In this document: piece by piece, positions 35,023 to 44,943 of the stretch
Numbering within the stretch: position 1 is the first letter of the stretch
How the letters are laid out: each line of letters opens with the position of its first letter
Source: Heliomarina sp018223035
GTDB lineage: Bacteria; Pseudomonadota; Alphaproteobacteria; Rhodobacterales; Rhodobacteraceae
Assembly: GCA_018223035.1 (NCBI GenBank)
Contig: JAAEZD010000008.1
Coordinates: 62,001-126,000, forward strand
Direction: 5' to 3'
DNA: 64,000 bases
The notes under the pieces: generated by a model
Databases searched by the model: none
The model's input: only the letters and a program-made list of their open reading frames with translations
Told to the model about the DNA's origin: nothing
Program-made: the position numbers and the translations under genes

Positions 35023-36141
35023 CTAGTCGTTACGAAGGGACGGTTCTTCCCGGAACAGTTCCTGAAGGACATTCTGGTACTGCCGCTTGCGAACGGTCTC
35101 GGGTTCGCTGGCGGCATTGGGACCGGAATACAGACGGCGCGGCGTATTCTGCTCTTCGCGCATGATCTGGTCGCGCATGTTCACGCTCTCGATGGCCCGG
35201 TTGATCGACATAAGCGATCCGGATTTCGAAAGCGAGCGCAGGGATACGCTGTCACCGGTGATCACGCTGGCTTCGTTCGCGCCTTGGCGTTGCGCCTGAA
35301 GCGTGTGCAGCATCTTGTTCAGATCGTCTTCAAGATCCTGACCATTGCCGCTGAACCGGCTGTGACGCACCATCAGGAAGACACCGTCGCCGCGATAACT
35401 GATGATATCGCCGGTCTTCTTGGTCTGGTTTGCCATCGCAAGCGCGACATCCCGCAGAACAGTTTCGAACGCATCAACGGAAAGCCGTTCGTGCATCTCC
35501 TCGACATTGGCAATCTTCACGGCCGCTGCGTGGGTATTGAACATCCGGCCCTGCGACAACTGCATGATATAGTTGTCGAATTCCGTATAGCGCAGGATGC
35601 GGTCGATGCCCTCGATGGAAACCGGCTCGCTCAGCGGGAATTTAGGTTTGCTGGCCGCCTTGCTGCGCGAATGCGCGGTTTCAGCGATGCGGCGTTCCTG
35701 CACAAGGCGCTGAGCCGCCGACATGCGGCTGCGCAGTTCGAGAAAGTCGAACGGCTTGGTCACGTAATCCGTCGCACCGGCTACAAAGGCCAGATCCACG
35801 TATTCCCGGTCGGACATCGCGGTCAGCATCAGGATCGGTGACTGACGATAGGCGGGAAGCTTGCGGATTTCCTTGCAGAGCATGATGCCGTTCATGTTCG
35901 GCATCTGGATGTCCAGCAGGAAACAATCAAAGGGCTTTTCCTGACGCTCGATCAGCTTGAGAGCATTGGCCCCGGAATCGGATATGGAAATGTTGAAGTG
36001 GAACGCGGATAGGGCAGTCTTCAGCAGCTGAAGAATGTTATGGTCGTCATCTACCGCGAGTACACGCAATTCTTCCTGAAGACGGGCGCGGCGAGACAGC
36101 TTTTCTTGAAATGTGCTGTCTACATTACTTTCTGCGTTCAC
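35023..36141 (-). CDS. Response regulator with degenerate GGDEF-like domain
   Basis: 372-aa protein. The receiver domain (about 24-145) has the acidic pair in AVDDDH, phospho-Asp in LLDIQMPNMNG, the switch LTAMSD and K in TKPFD. The C-terminal half has the size and layout of a diguanylate cyclase domain, but the GGDEF motif is replaced by YRGDGVF, so cyclase activity is unlikely. The last 80 residues are polar. The start is GTG at 36141 with GGAG upstream. It probably forms a pathway with the downstream histidine kinase. Confidence 0.85.
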   Translation of the reverse strand: MNAESNVDSTFQEKLSRRARLQEELRVLAVDDDHNILQLLKTALSAFHFNISISDSGANALKLIERQEKPFDCFLLDIQMPNMNGIMLCKEIRKLPAYRQSPILMLTAMSDREYVDLAFVAGATDYVTKPFDFLELRSRMSAAQRLVQERRIAETAHSRSKAASKPKFPLSEPVSIEGIDRILRYTEFDNYIMQLSQGRMFNTHAAAVKIANVEEMHERLSVDAFETVLRDVALAMANQTKKTGDIISYRGDGVFLMVRHSRFSGNGQDLEDDLNKMLHTLQAQRQGANEASVITGDSVSLRSLSKSGSLMSINRAIESVNMRDQIMREEQNTPRRLYSGPNAASEPETVRKRQYQNVLQELFREEPSLRND

Positions 36142-36559
36142 CGGTATTCTCCACTCGTGGATTACTCAACTGGTTAATTGCTATACGCCAAATTTGCCCA
36201 AATCGTGGCGACAATCCGGCCAACCCCTGTTTTTTAGTATAAATCTACGAATTGCGCTCGAAACCGGCTGTGATCATTGGCTTTCCAATGTTTCCGAACT
36301 TTGCACAAAAGGCAATGATCTACGCCTCTTGTTGTGCCGGAGCGCCAATTTTAGACCGCTTTTTATAATAAATGTGATGCTGGCCGCTTCAATTGAATGA
36401 ACATTTTTCCGCTCGCGGGCGCGCAGGTCATTCGATTGGCCCGATTGAACCACGTTGTGGACACAATTTCCGCGCAACGTGTAGGTGTCGCGCGCAGTCC
36501 AATGTCTGATCGTGTCGCGGCTGAACCAACTATTGGATTCGGTGAGAGAGCTGACGGTC
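36142..36559. other. Divergent intergenic region between REC gene and kinase cluster
   Basis: About 420 bp without a convincing gene, AT-richer than the surroundings, holding the back-to-back promoters of the leftward regulator and the rightward kinase cluster. No obvious palindrome longer than 10 bp was found. An in-frame extension of the kinase to 36485 exists but is not preferred. Confidence 0.5.
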
Positions 36560-37936
36560 GTGTTTGATACCTCGTCCACACAGGATAACGATCAGGTCGA
36601 TGAGCTGCCGGCGGGGACCACTCTGCTGCGTGGTCAGTACGTTATCGAACAGTACATGGTACAGGGCGGGTTCGGCATCACCTACCTCGCACGCGACAGT
36701 CTTGACCGCCAATATGTGATCAAGGAATGCTTTCCCGGTGCGCTATGCTGCCGTGTAGATGGCAAGCTCCAACCGCAATCCCCCGGTCTCGCGGACAAGT
36801 ACCAATCCATTCTGCGGCACTTCCTGCGCGAGGCGCGCCGTGTCGCCAAGCTGGATCATCCCAATATCGTCCACGTCCACCAGGTGTTCGAGGAAAACAA
36901 CACCGCCTACATGGCGATGGAGGTTGTCCCGGGCGAAGACCTGCTGGCGATCATGGATACCAACCCCGACCGGCTGACCGGCGATGTCCTGTCGCAGATG
37001 CTATGCGATGCCCTGACGGCGATCAGCTATATTCATGAACTCGGCATTCTCCACCGCGATATCTCGCCCGATAACTTCCTGCTGGACCCTGACAATCATC
37101 TGACCCTGATCGATTTCGGCGCGGCCCGCGAACGCGCTGGCAAAGAACATCGCGCGCTTTCTAATCTACTTGCCGTCAAGGATGGATACTCTCCCCACGA
37201 ATTCTACCTGACCGATGTGCCCCAGGGCGCGTCGAGCGATCTTTATTCTCTCGGGGCGACCTTTTATCACCTGATCACCGGAGAGGCGCCGCCCAACAGC
37301 CAGGACCGCGTCGCCGCTCTCGCCGCGCATCAGGCTGATCCGTATGTGCCGCTTGCCTCGGGCGGGTGGGATCTCGACTTTAATATATTGCGGACCATTG
37401 ACCGCGCGCTTGAGGTTCTGTCGCGCGATCGTATCGCGTCGGCCGCTGAATGGCTGCGCATGCTCGATATCGCGCCGCCGCCGGTGGTTGAGGAAGAAAT
37501 GGAAGAGCCCGGCAGCGAAGTCGAATTGACCCGCGTGATTTCGCGGCTTGTCGAAGACACCAACCGGCAGGTGCAGCAGGGGATGCCGGGCGACGCGGCG
37601 CTTCAGGCCGAACGGAAAAAGAAGCGGAAACGCGCGCGCCTGCTCGATCAGGAACTGGAAGACGGTCCCAAGGAACTGGTCGATATCTTTGGCGCGCCAA
37701 TTGAGAACCTTGATTTCTGGCTTCGGGAAAACGGCGAACAGCCGAATACCGCGCCAAAGCAAATGCAACCCAAATCCATCAAACCTCGTGTGCAAGAAGA
37801 AGAGGCGACAGACGCGGTGCAGGACGATGCCCAGCCTGAGGGGACAAAGGCGTCGGGCGGTTCCGGGCTGGTGAAATTGTTTACGTCCTGCCTGCCAATC
37901 CGTCGCTCTTCGAATTGGTCGCCGATCCAAAACTAA
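36560..37936 (+). CDS. Hanks-type Ser/Thr protein kinase
   Basis: 458-aa cytosolic kinase. Gly loop GGFGITYLARD, K55 in VIKEC, E91 in the C helix, catalytic HRDISPDN (D167), DFG at 185-187 and an activation segment ending GYSPHEFY with SSDLYSLG: all residues needed for activity are present. After residue 300 comes a charged linker (KKKRKRARLLDQELEDGPKE) and a low-complexity tail with no membrane helix or sensor domain. The start is uncertain: GTG at 36560 with GAGAG upstream gives VFDTSSTQDND; GTGs at 36542 and 36485 are alternatives. It is the first gene of the cluster, 12 bp before the FHA gene. Confidence 0.9.
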   Translation: MFDTSSTQDNDQVDELPAGTTLLRGQYVIEQYMVQGGFGITYLARDSLDRQYVIKECFPGALCCRVDGKLQPQSPGLADKYQSILRHFLREARRVAKLDHPNIVHVHQVFEENNTAYMAMEVVPGEDLLAIMDTNPDRLTGDVLSQMLCDALTAISYIHELGILHRDISPDNFLLDPDNHLTLIDFGAARERAGKEHRALSNLLAVKDGYSPHEFYLTDVPQGASSDLYSLGATFYHLITGEAPPNSQDRVAALAAHQADPYVPLASGGWDLDFNILRTIDRALEVLSRDRIASAAEWLRMLDIAPPPVVEEEMEEPGSEVELTRVISRLVEDTNRQVQQGMPGDAALQAERKKKRKRARLLDQELEDGPKELVDIFGAPIENLDFWLRENGEQPNTAPKQMQPKSIKPRVQEEEATDAVQDDAQPEGTKASGGSGLVKLFTSCLPIRRSSNWSPIQN

Positions 37937-37948
37937 AGGATACGAAGC

Positions 37949-39682
37949 ATGAAATTCATTCGAGACATTATTTCCGAAAAACGTGCGCAGGCCGCGGCCG
38001 GCGGGCAGAACAGTACGGGAAAGGCGAAATCTACGCTTGTCCTCTCCGATGAATTCATCGCGCCGCTATCCGACGTGATGCGCGACCGGGAGCAGGACCT
38101 AGTTCCCCGCGACAAGGTTACCCGCCGCGACATCGACTCCTTCGAATTCGATGCGGCCCGGTTGAGCGGCATGCTCAGGGATACCGCCGCTGCAAAGGCA
38201 CCCACGGTCGAGGACGATGTGATCCGGGAAGAAGAGCATCCCGCCGAAGCCATCGAAGAGGTAGAAGACGTCGCTGCGCATGAATTCGCCGCGTCGAAAG
38301 CCGAGGAAACCGACGAAGAGCCGGAAGAGGGCCTGTTCAGCGATCTTGATGATGCGGATGACGCCGGTCATGAAGATACCGATTACGATTTCGACGTGTT
38401 CGACGAAGAGGTGGACGACCTTGAGGAGGCCGAGGACGAGTTCACCCGTACCCTCGACCGGATCGTCGCCGCAACCGATGACGAGCCCGAGGAAGAGATG
38501 AGCCTCGCGGGAGAGATGAGCCTCGCGGAAGAGGGCGGCATTTCGGAAGAAGAAGCCTCTGCCGAAGAGGAAGCCTACGCCGAAGCCGAGGAAGCCCCCG
38601 TCGAAGAGCCCGCCGGGATCGAAGCCGAGATGGCTGACGAGACGCTTGAATTCGAAGCGGATGAATTCGAACCCGAACTCGATGAAGAAGACGACAGTGC
38701 CCTAAATGCGGGCATCATGTCTGTACTCTCTGCCCAGCGTGAGGAAGCCGAGGCTGCTGCCGAGGAAGAGACATCGGAATACGCGTTCGACGCAGAGGAT
38801 GAACCCGAAGAGATGGAAGCCTTGGCGGACGAGGAAGAACTGTCCGAGCCTCTGCCTGTTGCAGAAGCCGTCGAGCCCGAGCCGCTCGCCGAACAGGTTG
38901 CGCCGGAACGCACCGATGAAGAGCGCCGCGTTGCGCTGTTGCGCCGCTTTGCCGCGATGGAAGCCAAGGTGCAGGAACCGGAATACGACGACGAAGAAGA
39001 GCAGGCCAGCGCCCCGATGGACAATGGCTGGACCGGCGCCATACCGCGCCCCGTACGTGCGCCCGCGCCGCTCGAAACCGCCGAAGCCCCGCAAACTGCT
39101 CGCCTGCGCCGCGCAGTGCCTGAACAGCCGAAAGTCGCGGAACCTGTGGCAGAAGCCTCACCGGTCGATGTTCCGGCCCCTGCGGCTGGACGCGCATCGC
39201 GTCGCGCAGGTCGTGTCAAAACGCGGCTGCTCGGGTTCAGCACCAACGAAACTCAGGCGGCTGATCCCTTTGCCGAAAGTCCCGCACCGCGCTCCACTCA
39301 GGCGGAATTCCCGGTCGGCTGGCTGATTATCGTGAACGGCCCCGGACGCGGTACATGCTTTACGCTGCAGAACGGCGTGGCACAGATCGGTCGCGGCGAA
39401 GACCAGGCCGTACGTCTGGATTTCGGCGACAACTCGATCTCGCGGGCCAATCACGCGGCCGTCGCCTATGACGCGGAAAGCCGGAAATTCTACCTTGGGC
39501 ATGGCGGCAAGGCGAACCTCGTGCGTCTCAATAACCGCCCCGTGCTCAGCACCGAAGAGCTCGACACCGGCAACCTGATCCGGATCGGCGAGACAACGCT
39601 GCGTTTCGTGGCCCTCTGTGGCAAGGATTTCGACTGGACCGCATCTCAAGAGGATAAACCGCGACATGTATCCTTTGGCTGA
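37949..39682 (+). CDS. FHA-domain protein with a long acidic linker
   Basis: 577-aa protein. The N-terminus begins MKFIRDIISEKRAQ and is followed by about 400 residues that are extremely acidic and disordered (blocks of Glu, Asp and Ala, with short repeats such as EMSLAGEMSLAEE). A Pro/Ala/Arg-rich stretch leads to a C-terminal FHA domain (about 458-560): IGRG, the SISRANHA phosphothreonine-binding loop and LNNRPV. FHA domains bind pThr, so the kinase upstream or its substrates are likely ligands. Overlap with the phosphatase gene is 17 bp. Such a protein could act as a flexible scaffold. Confidence 0.92.
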   Translation: MKFIRDIISEKRAQAAAGGQNSTGKAKSTLVLSDEFIAPLSDVMRDREQDLVPRDKVTRRDIDSFEFDAARLSGMLRDTAAAKAPTVEDDVIREEEHPAEAIEEVEDVAAHEFAASKAEETDEEPEEGLFSDLDDADDAGHEDTDYDFDVFDEEVDDLEEAEDEFTRTLDRIVAATDDEPEEEMSLAGEMSLAEEGGISEEEASAEEEAYAEAEEAPVEEPAGIEAEMADETLEFEADEFEPELDEEDDSALNAGIMSVLSAQREEAEAAAEEETSEYAFDAEDEPEEMEALADEEELSEPLPVAEAVEPEPLAEQVAPERTDEERRVALLRRFAAMEAKVQEPEYDDEEEQASAPMDNGWTGAIPRPVRAPAPLETAEAPQTARLRRAVPEQPKVAEPVAEASPVDVPAPAAGRASRRAGRVKTRLLGFSTNETQAADPFAESPAPRSTQAEFPVGWLIIVNGPGRGTCFTLQNGVAQIGRGEDQAVRLDFGDNSISRANHAAVAYDAESRKFYLGHGGKANLVRLNNRPVLSTEELDTGNLIRIGETTLRFVALCGKDFDWTASQEDKPRHVSFG

Positions 39683-40613
39683 GCTGAGCTACGAGGCGGC
39701 CTCGGCGCAAAGCCGGGGACGTCGGGAATATCAGGAAGATTCAATCGCCTGTGATTTCCCGGTTGGTGTCGGAATGGGCTTTGCCGTCCTTGCCGATGGA
39801 ATGGGCGGCCATGCGGCCGGCGACGTCGCCAGTAAGATCGCCGTCACCGAAGTTTTCAGCGAGCTGAAATTCAATGGCGGGGACCCGGAGTGTCTGACCG
39901 GTATCGGAGACATCCTGCGCAACGCCGTGCTTGGGGCAAATGAATGCCTCCGCTTTCACGCCGAGCAGAACCCTGAAACCGAAGGCATGGGCACCACGCT
40001 GGTCGCCCCTGTTCTGATGGGGGACAGCCTGCACTGGATTTCAGTCGGGGATTCACCGCTTTACCTATTCCGCGACGGTCAGCTCTCCCGACTGAACGAA
40101 GACCATTCAATGGGCCCGCAGATCAATTACATGGTCGATAACGGGCTTCTGGATTCACGGCAGGGCGCGCTGCACCCGGATCGCAACTGCCTGACCTCGG
40201 TGCTGATCGGTGGCCCCATCGCGCAGATCGACTGCCCGGCGGAGCCCGTCCGCCTTTATCCCGACGATATCATCGTTGTCGCCAGCGACGGTCTGCAATT
40301 TCTTGCGGATCAGGAGATCTCTAACCTGATTGCGGCCCATGCCGATCGGAGCAGCGCCGAAATCGGGACCGTGCTCTTGCGTGAAATCGAGGCGCTCGAC
40401 GACCCCGATCAGGACAATATCTCGGTCTGCGTCATCCGTGTCAGCGAAAAGCGCGAAGCAATCGAAGAGCCGACCGTCTCTGTCGGCGCCATGCAGGGCA
40501 CTGAACAGCGCGTCATCCGCAACCGAAACGGGTTCGCGTTCATGGCCAGTTCATCCAAGGCAGACTCGCGGAACGTGATGACCTATCGGCTGTCGATGGA
40601 GAAATCCGCGTGA
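39666..40613 (+). CDS. PP2C-family Ser/Thr phosphatase
   Basis: 315-aa metal-dependent phosphatase with RREYQEDS (D25), LADGMGGHAAGD (D44), EGMGTTLV, ISVGDSPLYL, VASDGLQFL and DDPDQDNISV, i.e. the full set of metal-binding aspartates. It has no transmembrane segment. The ATG at 39666 overlaps the FHA gene, and its stop overlaps the next start. It is the natural counterpart of the upstream kinase. Confidence 0.95.
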   Translation: MYPLAELSYEAASAQSRGRREYQEDSIACDFPVGVGMGFAVLADGMGGHAAGDVASKIAVTEVFSELKFNGGDPECLTGIGDILRNAVLGANECLRFHAEQNPETEGMGTTLVAPVLMGDSLHWISVGDSPLYLFRDGQLSRLNEDHSMGPQINYMVDNGLLDSRQGALHPDRNCLTSVLIGGPIAQIDCPAEPVRLYPDDIIVVASDGLQFLADQEISNLIAAHADRSSAEIGTVLLREIEALDDPDQDNISVCVIRVSEKREAIEEPTVSVGAMQGTEQRVIRNRNGFAFMASSSKADSRNVMTYRLSMEKSA

Positions 40614-41830
40614 CGATGAGCCATCCTTTAGAGCCCGTCGTTCAACGTCTGCAATCCGCGCTCGAAGGCGATGTCTTTCCGAGTGAATGGCACCAGTGGG
40701 GCACCCGGCTCCTTGATCATTTGCGCAAGCCGGTTCAGGTGGCCGTGGTCGGCATGCACGGTAGCGGCAAGTCCGCCCTGATCAACATGTTGCTTGGCCA
40801 GCAGGCGATCCCGAGGGTGCAGGATATTCCGGTGATCGAAATCGCGCATGGTCTCAAGCCGCGCTCCCTGTTCGAGCTTGACGATGGCACCTGCATTCGG
40901 CGCAGCGGCGAATTCCAGGCACGTGACGTACCGGAAAACACGGTGCGCGCCCGCGTTGAGCTCGATGACGATTCCCTGTTGCGTCAGAATTTCGTCGAAG
41001 TCGGGCTGAGCGATAACGCGGGCCATCAGGCCTCGATGGTCAACTGGATCACCCAATGGGCCGATATCGTCCTGTGGTGTACCGAGAGCTTTGACGAAAC
41101 CGAACAACGGCTTTGGGCCGGGGTGCCGGATGATATCAAGGATCACAGCTTTCTTGTTCTGACGATGGCCGACCGGCAGATGATGCGCGGGGTGCTGCAA
41201 CAGCGTATCGAAGAGCTGGAGCCCATTGTTTCAGAGGAATTCCTCTGCCTTTACCCGATTGCCACGGAACAGGCGATCACCGCGCGCACCGCTGGACCGA
41301 ACCTCAACCATGCGCTGTGGAAATCGAGCGGCGGCGAACAACTGATGTCCGGCGTGTCCCAGCAGATCGAAAACGGCCGTACTGCAGACATGGATCAGGC
41401 GCAGATGCTGCTGAACAAGTTCGTGCGTGAAGCGGACCGGATCGTAAACTTGCCCGCGAGCAACGCCGATGTGCGCCCTGCCGCAGTCAAGCCCGGCAGC
41501 AAGGACCCGACCCTGGAGAGCGCGCTCAAGCTGCTGCAGGACTGCGCCAATGACATGCTGGCCGAATATGCAAACCAGAAAGAGCCGCAGGCCGAGAAGA
41601 TCCTCAACGAATGCGTGGAATCGGCCAACCGCCTTGCCGAGATGCTTCAGGCGACCGACCCGCGCGACCTGATGGCGCAGGATCTGCAACTTGATACCGA
41701 AGACAGCGCCGAAATGATGCTGCTCTTCCAGTTGGAACGGGATGAAGATGCGGCTGTGGATGCGGTCACGCTCTTGTTGCAACTCAAAAAGGAAATCGCG
41801 CACGCGGCGGGCGCGCCAAAACAGTCCTAA
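40610..41830 (+). CDS. P-loop GTPase of the kinase cluster (first)
   Basis: 406-aa protein. The P-loop is VGMHGSGKSALIN (residues 48-55), the G3-like motif SDNAGH is near residue 131 and a weak G4 is LTMADR. The C-terminal 150 residues are helical, with a coiled-coil-like character. The GTG at 40610 overlaps the phosphatase stop and has GGAG 9 bases upstream; an ATG at 40616 is the alternative. The fold is Era/dynamin-like by motif, but it is not a member of a named family I know. A 136-bp gap separates it from the larger GTPase. Confidence 0.85.
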   Translation: MTMSHPLEPVVQRLQSALEGDVFPSEWHQWGTRLLDHLRKPVQVAVVGMHGSGKSALINMLLGQQAIPRVQDIPVIEIAHGLKPRSLFELDDGTCIRRSGEFQARDVPENTVRARVELDDDSLLRQNFVEVGLSDNAGHQASMVNWITQWADIVLWCTESFDETEQRLWAGVPDDIKDHSFLVLTMADRQMMRGVLQQRIEELEPIVSEEFLCLYPIATEQAITARTAGPNLNHALWKSSGGEQLMSGVSQQIENGRTADMDQAQMLLNKFVREADRIVNLPASNADVRPAAVKPGSKDPTLESALKLLQDCANDMLAEYANQKEPQAEKILNECVESANRLAEMLQATDPRDLMAQDLQLDTEDSAEMMLLFQLERDEDAAVDAVTLLLQLKKEIAHAAGAPKQS

Positions 41831-41966
41831 GGCCTTGCCTCGGATAGGCCTCATTTCAAACATAGTTTGGTAACGAAAAGGGCTGAGACTGAGAGCTGGG
41901 GAGGTTCGCGCAAAAGGGGGAAACCCTGAAAGATCAACGCCATACTGTATGAAGCAAGGCAATGTA

Positions 41967-44033
41967 ATGAATAGTCCCACCAGTTTCGACTCGGCCAGAA
42001 AGCTCCGCGGGACGCAACGATCGGACTTTCTCGGTGCCGGTCTCGAAGAACTTTCGGATTTTTCCGACCGGATTGCCCAGCTTGGGCAGGCGCTAGATGA
42101 CCTGTCTGAACTGGCCGGGGAAAACGGCAATCGTTCCGTTGATCGGATGCGCCGTCAACTGGCCGAGTTCGAACCTTCGATCACGCTGTTGGGACAGGTC
42201 AAATCGGGCAAGACCTCGCTTGTGAATGCCATGGCGGGCTGGTCCGATCTTTTGCCGTCGGACGTCAACCCTTGGACATCGGTGGTCACCTCGCTTCACC
42301 TGACGCCGGGCAACGCGCGCTCGGAAATCGGCGCACGGTTCAAGTTCATGACCGAGGATGAATGGGACCGGCTTTTGACCAAAGGCGGTCGCATCGGTGA
42401 ACTCGCCGGGCGGGCAGGGGCCGAGAGCGAGCTGGAACAGATCCGCGAACAGATCGAGGCCATGCGGGAGAAATCGCGCAAGCGTCTTGGCCGCAAGTTC
42501 GAATTACTTCTGGGGCAGGAACACGAATACGGCTTTTTCGACAAGAACCTCGTCGAACGCTACATCTGCCTTGGCGATGATTTCGATCTTGAATTCGGCG
42601 ATGGGGACCCGGACGAAGATCAGGGCCGGTTTGCCGATATCACTCGCTCGGCCGACCTGTATCTGAACTGCGAAACAGTTCCTTTCCGCATGTGCCTGCG
42701 TGACACGCCGGGCGTCAACGACACCTTCATGATGCGTGAACAGGTGACCATTCAGGCGATCCGCGAAAGCCGCCTATGCGTCGTCGTGCTGTCGGCGCAT
42801 CAGGCGCTGACCTCGGTTGACATGGGGCTTATCCGCCTGATTTCCAACCTGAAATCCCGCGATGTGCTGATTTTTGTCAACCGCATCGACGAATTGCAGA
42901 ACCCCGGCGAGCAAATCCCCGAGATCGAGGCGAGCATCCGCCAGACCCTGATTGACCAGAACGGCCCGACCGAGGCCGAAATTGTATTCGGCAGCGCCTA
43001 CTGGGCCAACAAGGTGCTATCGGGCGGGTTGCAGAACATGTCCCAGCTCAGCTCTGACGCCCTGCTGAACTATGCGGATGTTGCACTCGACGGCAGCGAA
43101 TCCCACGGGTCCCCGGCCGAGATGATCTGGGAACTATCCGGTGTGCCCGCCCTGTTTCGCCTGATTTCGGAACGGATCGTGTCGGAAAGCGGTGAGGCGC
43201 TGCTTGCCAAGGTGGCCAATTCCGCCGTGACGGTTGCCAGCAGCCTGAAAGTCGCCGAAACCATCACGATCGAGGGGCAGACGGGCGAGGAAACCCTTGC
43301 GCCTGCCGAGGCGCGACAGCGTTTTGAGGCCATCGCGCAGCGCCACCGCGACAATCTGCGCCGTGAATTTTCGGCACTGATCGAGAATTACCAAAGCCGG
43401 GCAGACCGCGCCCATGCCACCTTTATCCAGCGCGCGACCCATTCGCTGATCAGCCATCTGGAAAGCTACGGCGAAAACGAGCTTTGGGAATACAGCCCGA
43501 CGGGTCTCCGGATGCTGCTTCGCTCGGCATTTACCGTCTTTGGAACGCGCGCGCAGACGCTGACCAACACCTGCTTTGAGTCAGTGGTCGAGGATATGGC
43601 CGAGATGTATTTCGCGGCCTTCGGATCGCCGGTCGGCGGTATCCAGATGAGTGTGCCAATGGCCCCGGAGACACCCGCGCCGGTCGCCTTGGGGCAGACC
43701 ATCGCGCTCGACTTTCGGGACGGCTGGTGGAAATCCTGGTGGCGTCGGACGCGCGGTTACAAGGCTTTTGCCTCGAAATTTCAAGTTCTTATCGCCGCCG
43801 AGACAGAGGATTTCATGGTCCAGTTGAAATCGGTCCAGACCGCCGAGGTGCGCGACGCCGCGCTTGCCGCGCTTGACGAATTCCTCGCCGAGCAGAGCGA
43901 TATTCTTGACGGGCTATGCGCCGGACAGACCCGTCCCGGCGATCTGCAAAAGCTGTTTGTCGATGGCGAACAGGCACAGCGTCAGAGCCAGCTTCAGCAT
44001 GCGCTCGACACCCTGACCCAATACGCCGCCTGA
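41967..44033 (+). CDS. Dynamin-like GTPase
   Basis: 688-aa protein with an N-terminal dynamin-type GTPase domain: G1 LLGQVKSGKTSLVNA (about 76-83), G3 LRDTPGVND (about 246) and G4 VNRID (about 304). A long helical region follows (after 430, e.g. RQRFEAIAQRHRDNLRREFS), with the charged and aromatic patch RDGWWKSWWRRTRGYKAF near residue 590 that could touch membranes. No true transmembrane helix is evident. ATG 41967 is preceded by AAGG at 7 bases; ATG 41949 is an alternative. Bacterial dynamin-like proteins remodel or guard membranes. Confidence 0.88.
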   Translation: MNSPTSFDSARKLRGTQRSDFLGAGLEELSDFSDRIAQLGQALDDLSELAGENGNRSVDRMRRQLAEFEPSITLLGQVKSGKTSLVNAMAGWSDLLPSDVNPWTSVVTSLHLTPGNARSEIGARFKFMTEDEWDRLLTKGGRIGELAGRAGAESELEQIREQIEAMREKSRKRLGRKFELLLGQEHEYGFFDKNLVERYICLGDDFDLEFGDGDPDEDQGRFADITRSADLYLNCETVPFRMCLRDTPGVNDTFMMREQVTIQAIRESRLCVVVLSAHQALTSVDMGLIRLISNLKSRDVLIFVNRIDELQNPGEQIPEIEASIRQTLIDQNGPTEAEIVFGSAYWANKVLSGGLQNMSQLSSDALLNYADVALDGSESHGSPAEMIWELSGVPALFRLISERIVSESGEALLAKVANSAVTVASSLKVAETITIEGQTGEETLAPAEARQRFEAIAQRHRDNLRREFSALIENYQSRADRAHATFIQRATHSLISHLESYGENELWEYSPTGLRMLLRSAFTVFGTRAQTLTNTCFESVVEDMAEMYFAAFGSPVGGIQMSVPMAPETPAPVALGQTIALDFRDGWWKSWWRRTRGYKAFASKFQVLIAAETEDFMVQLKSVQTAEVRDAALAALDEFLAEQSDILDGLCAGQTRPGDLQKLFVDGEQAQRQSQLQHALDTLTQYAA

Positions 44034-44054
44034 CACGACAGAGGACTGCCAAGA

Positions 44055-44915
44055 ATGGACGACATGCCCGAACGCAAGCCCCGATTGGCCCTTATGGGCG
44101 AATTCAGCGCCGGCAAGAGTACGCTGTCGAACCTGCTGCTCGGGGCCAGCCCGCTGCCGACAAAGGTGACGGCCACGCGGCTGCCGCCTGTATGGATAAC
44201 CTACGGGCCAGAGGCCGCGGTGATGCAGCGGCATGACGGGACCGAAATCCCTTTCGATATTGCCGATCTCGACCTCGTCGATCTTGAGGAAACCCGGCTG
44301 ATCCGCCTGTCGATGGAATCCGAAACGCTCCATCTCTGCGAACTCATCGACATGCCGGGGATCTCGGACCCCAATATGTCCTCGGAGGTCTGGCAGCCGG
44401 TGATGGGCGAAGCCGATCACGTGGTCTGGTGCACCCATGCGACGCAGGCATGGCGTCAGTCCGAAGCGGCAACATGGAAAGAGATCCGCCACCAGATCCG
44501 GGGCGACAGCCTGCTGCTGGTGACCCAGATCGACAAGCTGACCAACGAGCGCGACCGCGCCCGGGTCTTGGCAAGGCTGCGCAAGGAGACCGGTGACCTC
44601 TTTGCGGCGATCTATCCGGTTTCACTGATTTCGGCGCTTCAGGCGGACGAGGATGTCGAAGCATGGAACGCTAGCGGTGCCGGGGCGTTTACAGAGCATC
44701 TGGTTGAAATGCTGCTGAATACTGCGGAAGGCGTAGCCGAGGAAAAGGATGAGATCGCACCCGAGGCCGTCGAACCCGTGGCCGCACCTGACGAAGCGGA
44801 AGGCCCGCGTGTCGTGCCCAAACGTGTCCGGGCCCGGGCGGATGGCAGCCGGTCCGAGCGACTGCCACGCCGCGAAGGCACGCTCTTGCCGCCGATGGAG
44901 GCATCGCAGAGATGA
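44055..44915 (+). CDS. Small P-loop GTPase of the kinase cluster (third)
   Basis: 286-aa protein: G1 LMGEFSAGKSTLSN (residues 15-22), G3 IDMPGISD (about 99) and G4 TQIDKL (about 157). It is dynamin-related but short. The last 70 residues are a charged, flexible tail with Arg-rich end (VPKRVRARADGSRSERLPRR). It starts 21 bp after the dynamin-like gene. Pairing of a large and a small dynamin-like GTPase is known in bacteria; whether they form a heteromer here is inference. Confidence 0.85.
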   Translation: MDDMPERKPRLALMGEFSAGKSTLSNLLLGASPLPTKVTATRLPPVWITYGPEAAVMQRHDGTEIPFDIADLDLVDLEETRLIRLSMESETLHLCELIDMPGISDPNMSSEVWQPVMGEADHVVWCTHATQAWRQSEAATWKEIRHQIRGDSLLLVTQIDKLTNERDRARVLARLRKETGDLFAAIYPVSLISALQADEDVEAWNASGAGAFTEHLVEMLLNTAEGVAEEKDEIAPEAVEPVAAPDEAEGPRVVPKRVRARADGSRSERLPRREGTLLPPMEASQR

Positions 44916-44943
44916 AAGTACCGATACGCGAAGAAGGCATCGC

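Noticed and set aside
41831..41966. A riboswitch-like element (GGCTGAGA-type sequence) before the dynamin-like gene
   Set aside because: Only a short string resembles a TPP box; no matching second half or stem was found, and the gene has no thiamine link.
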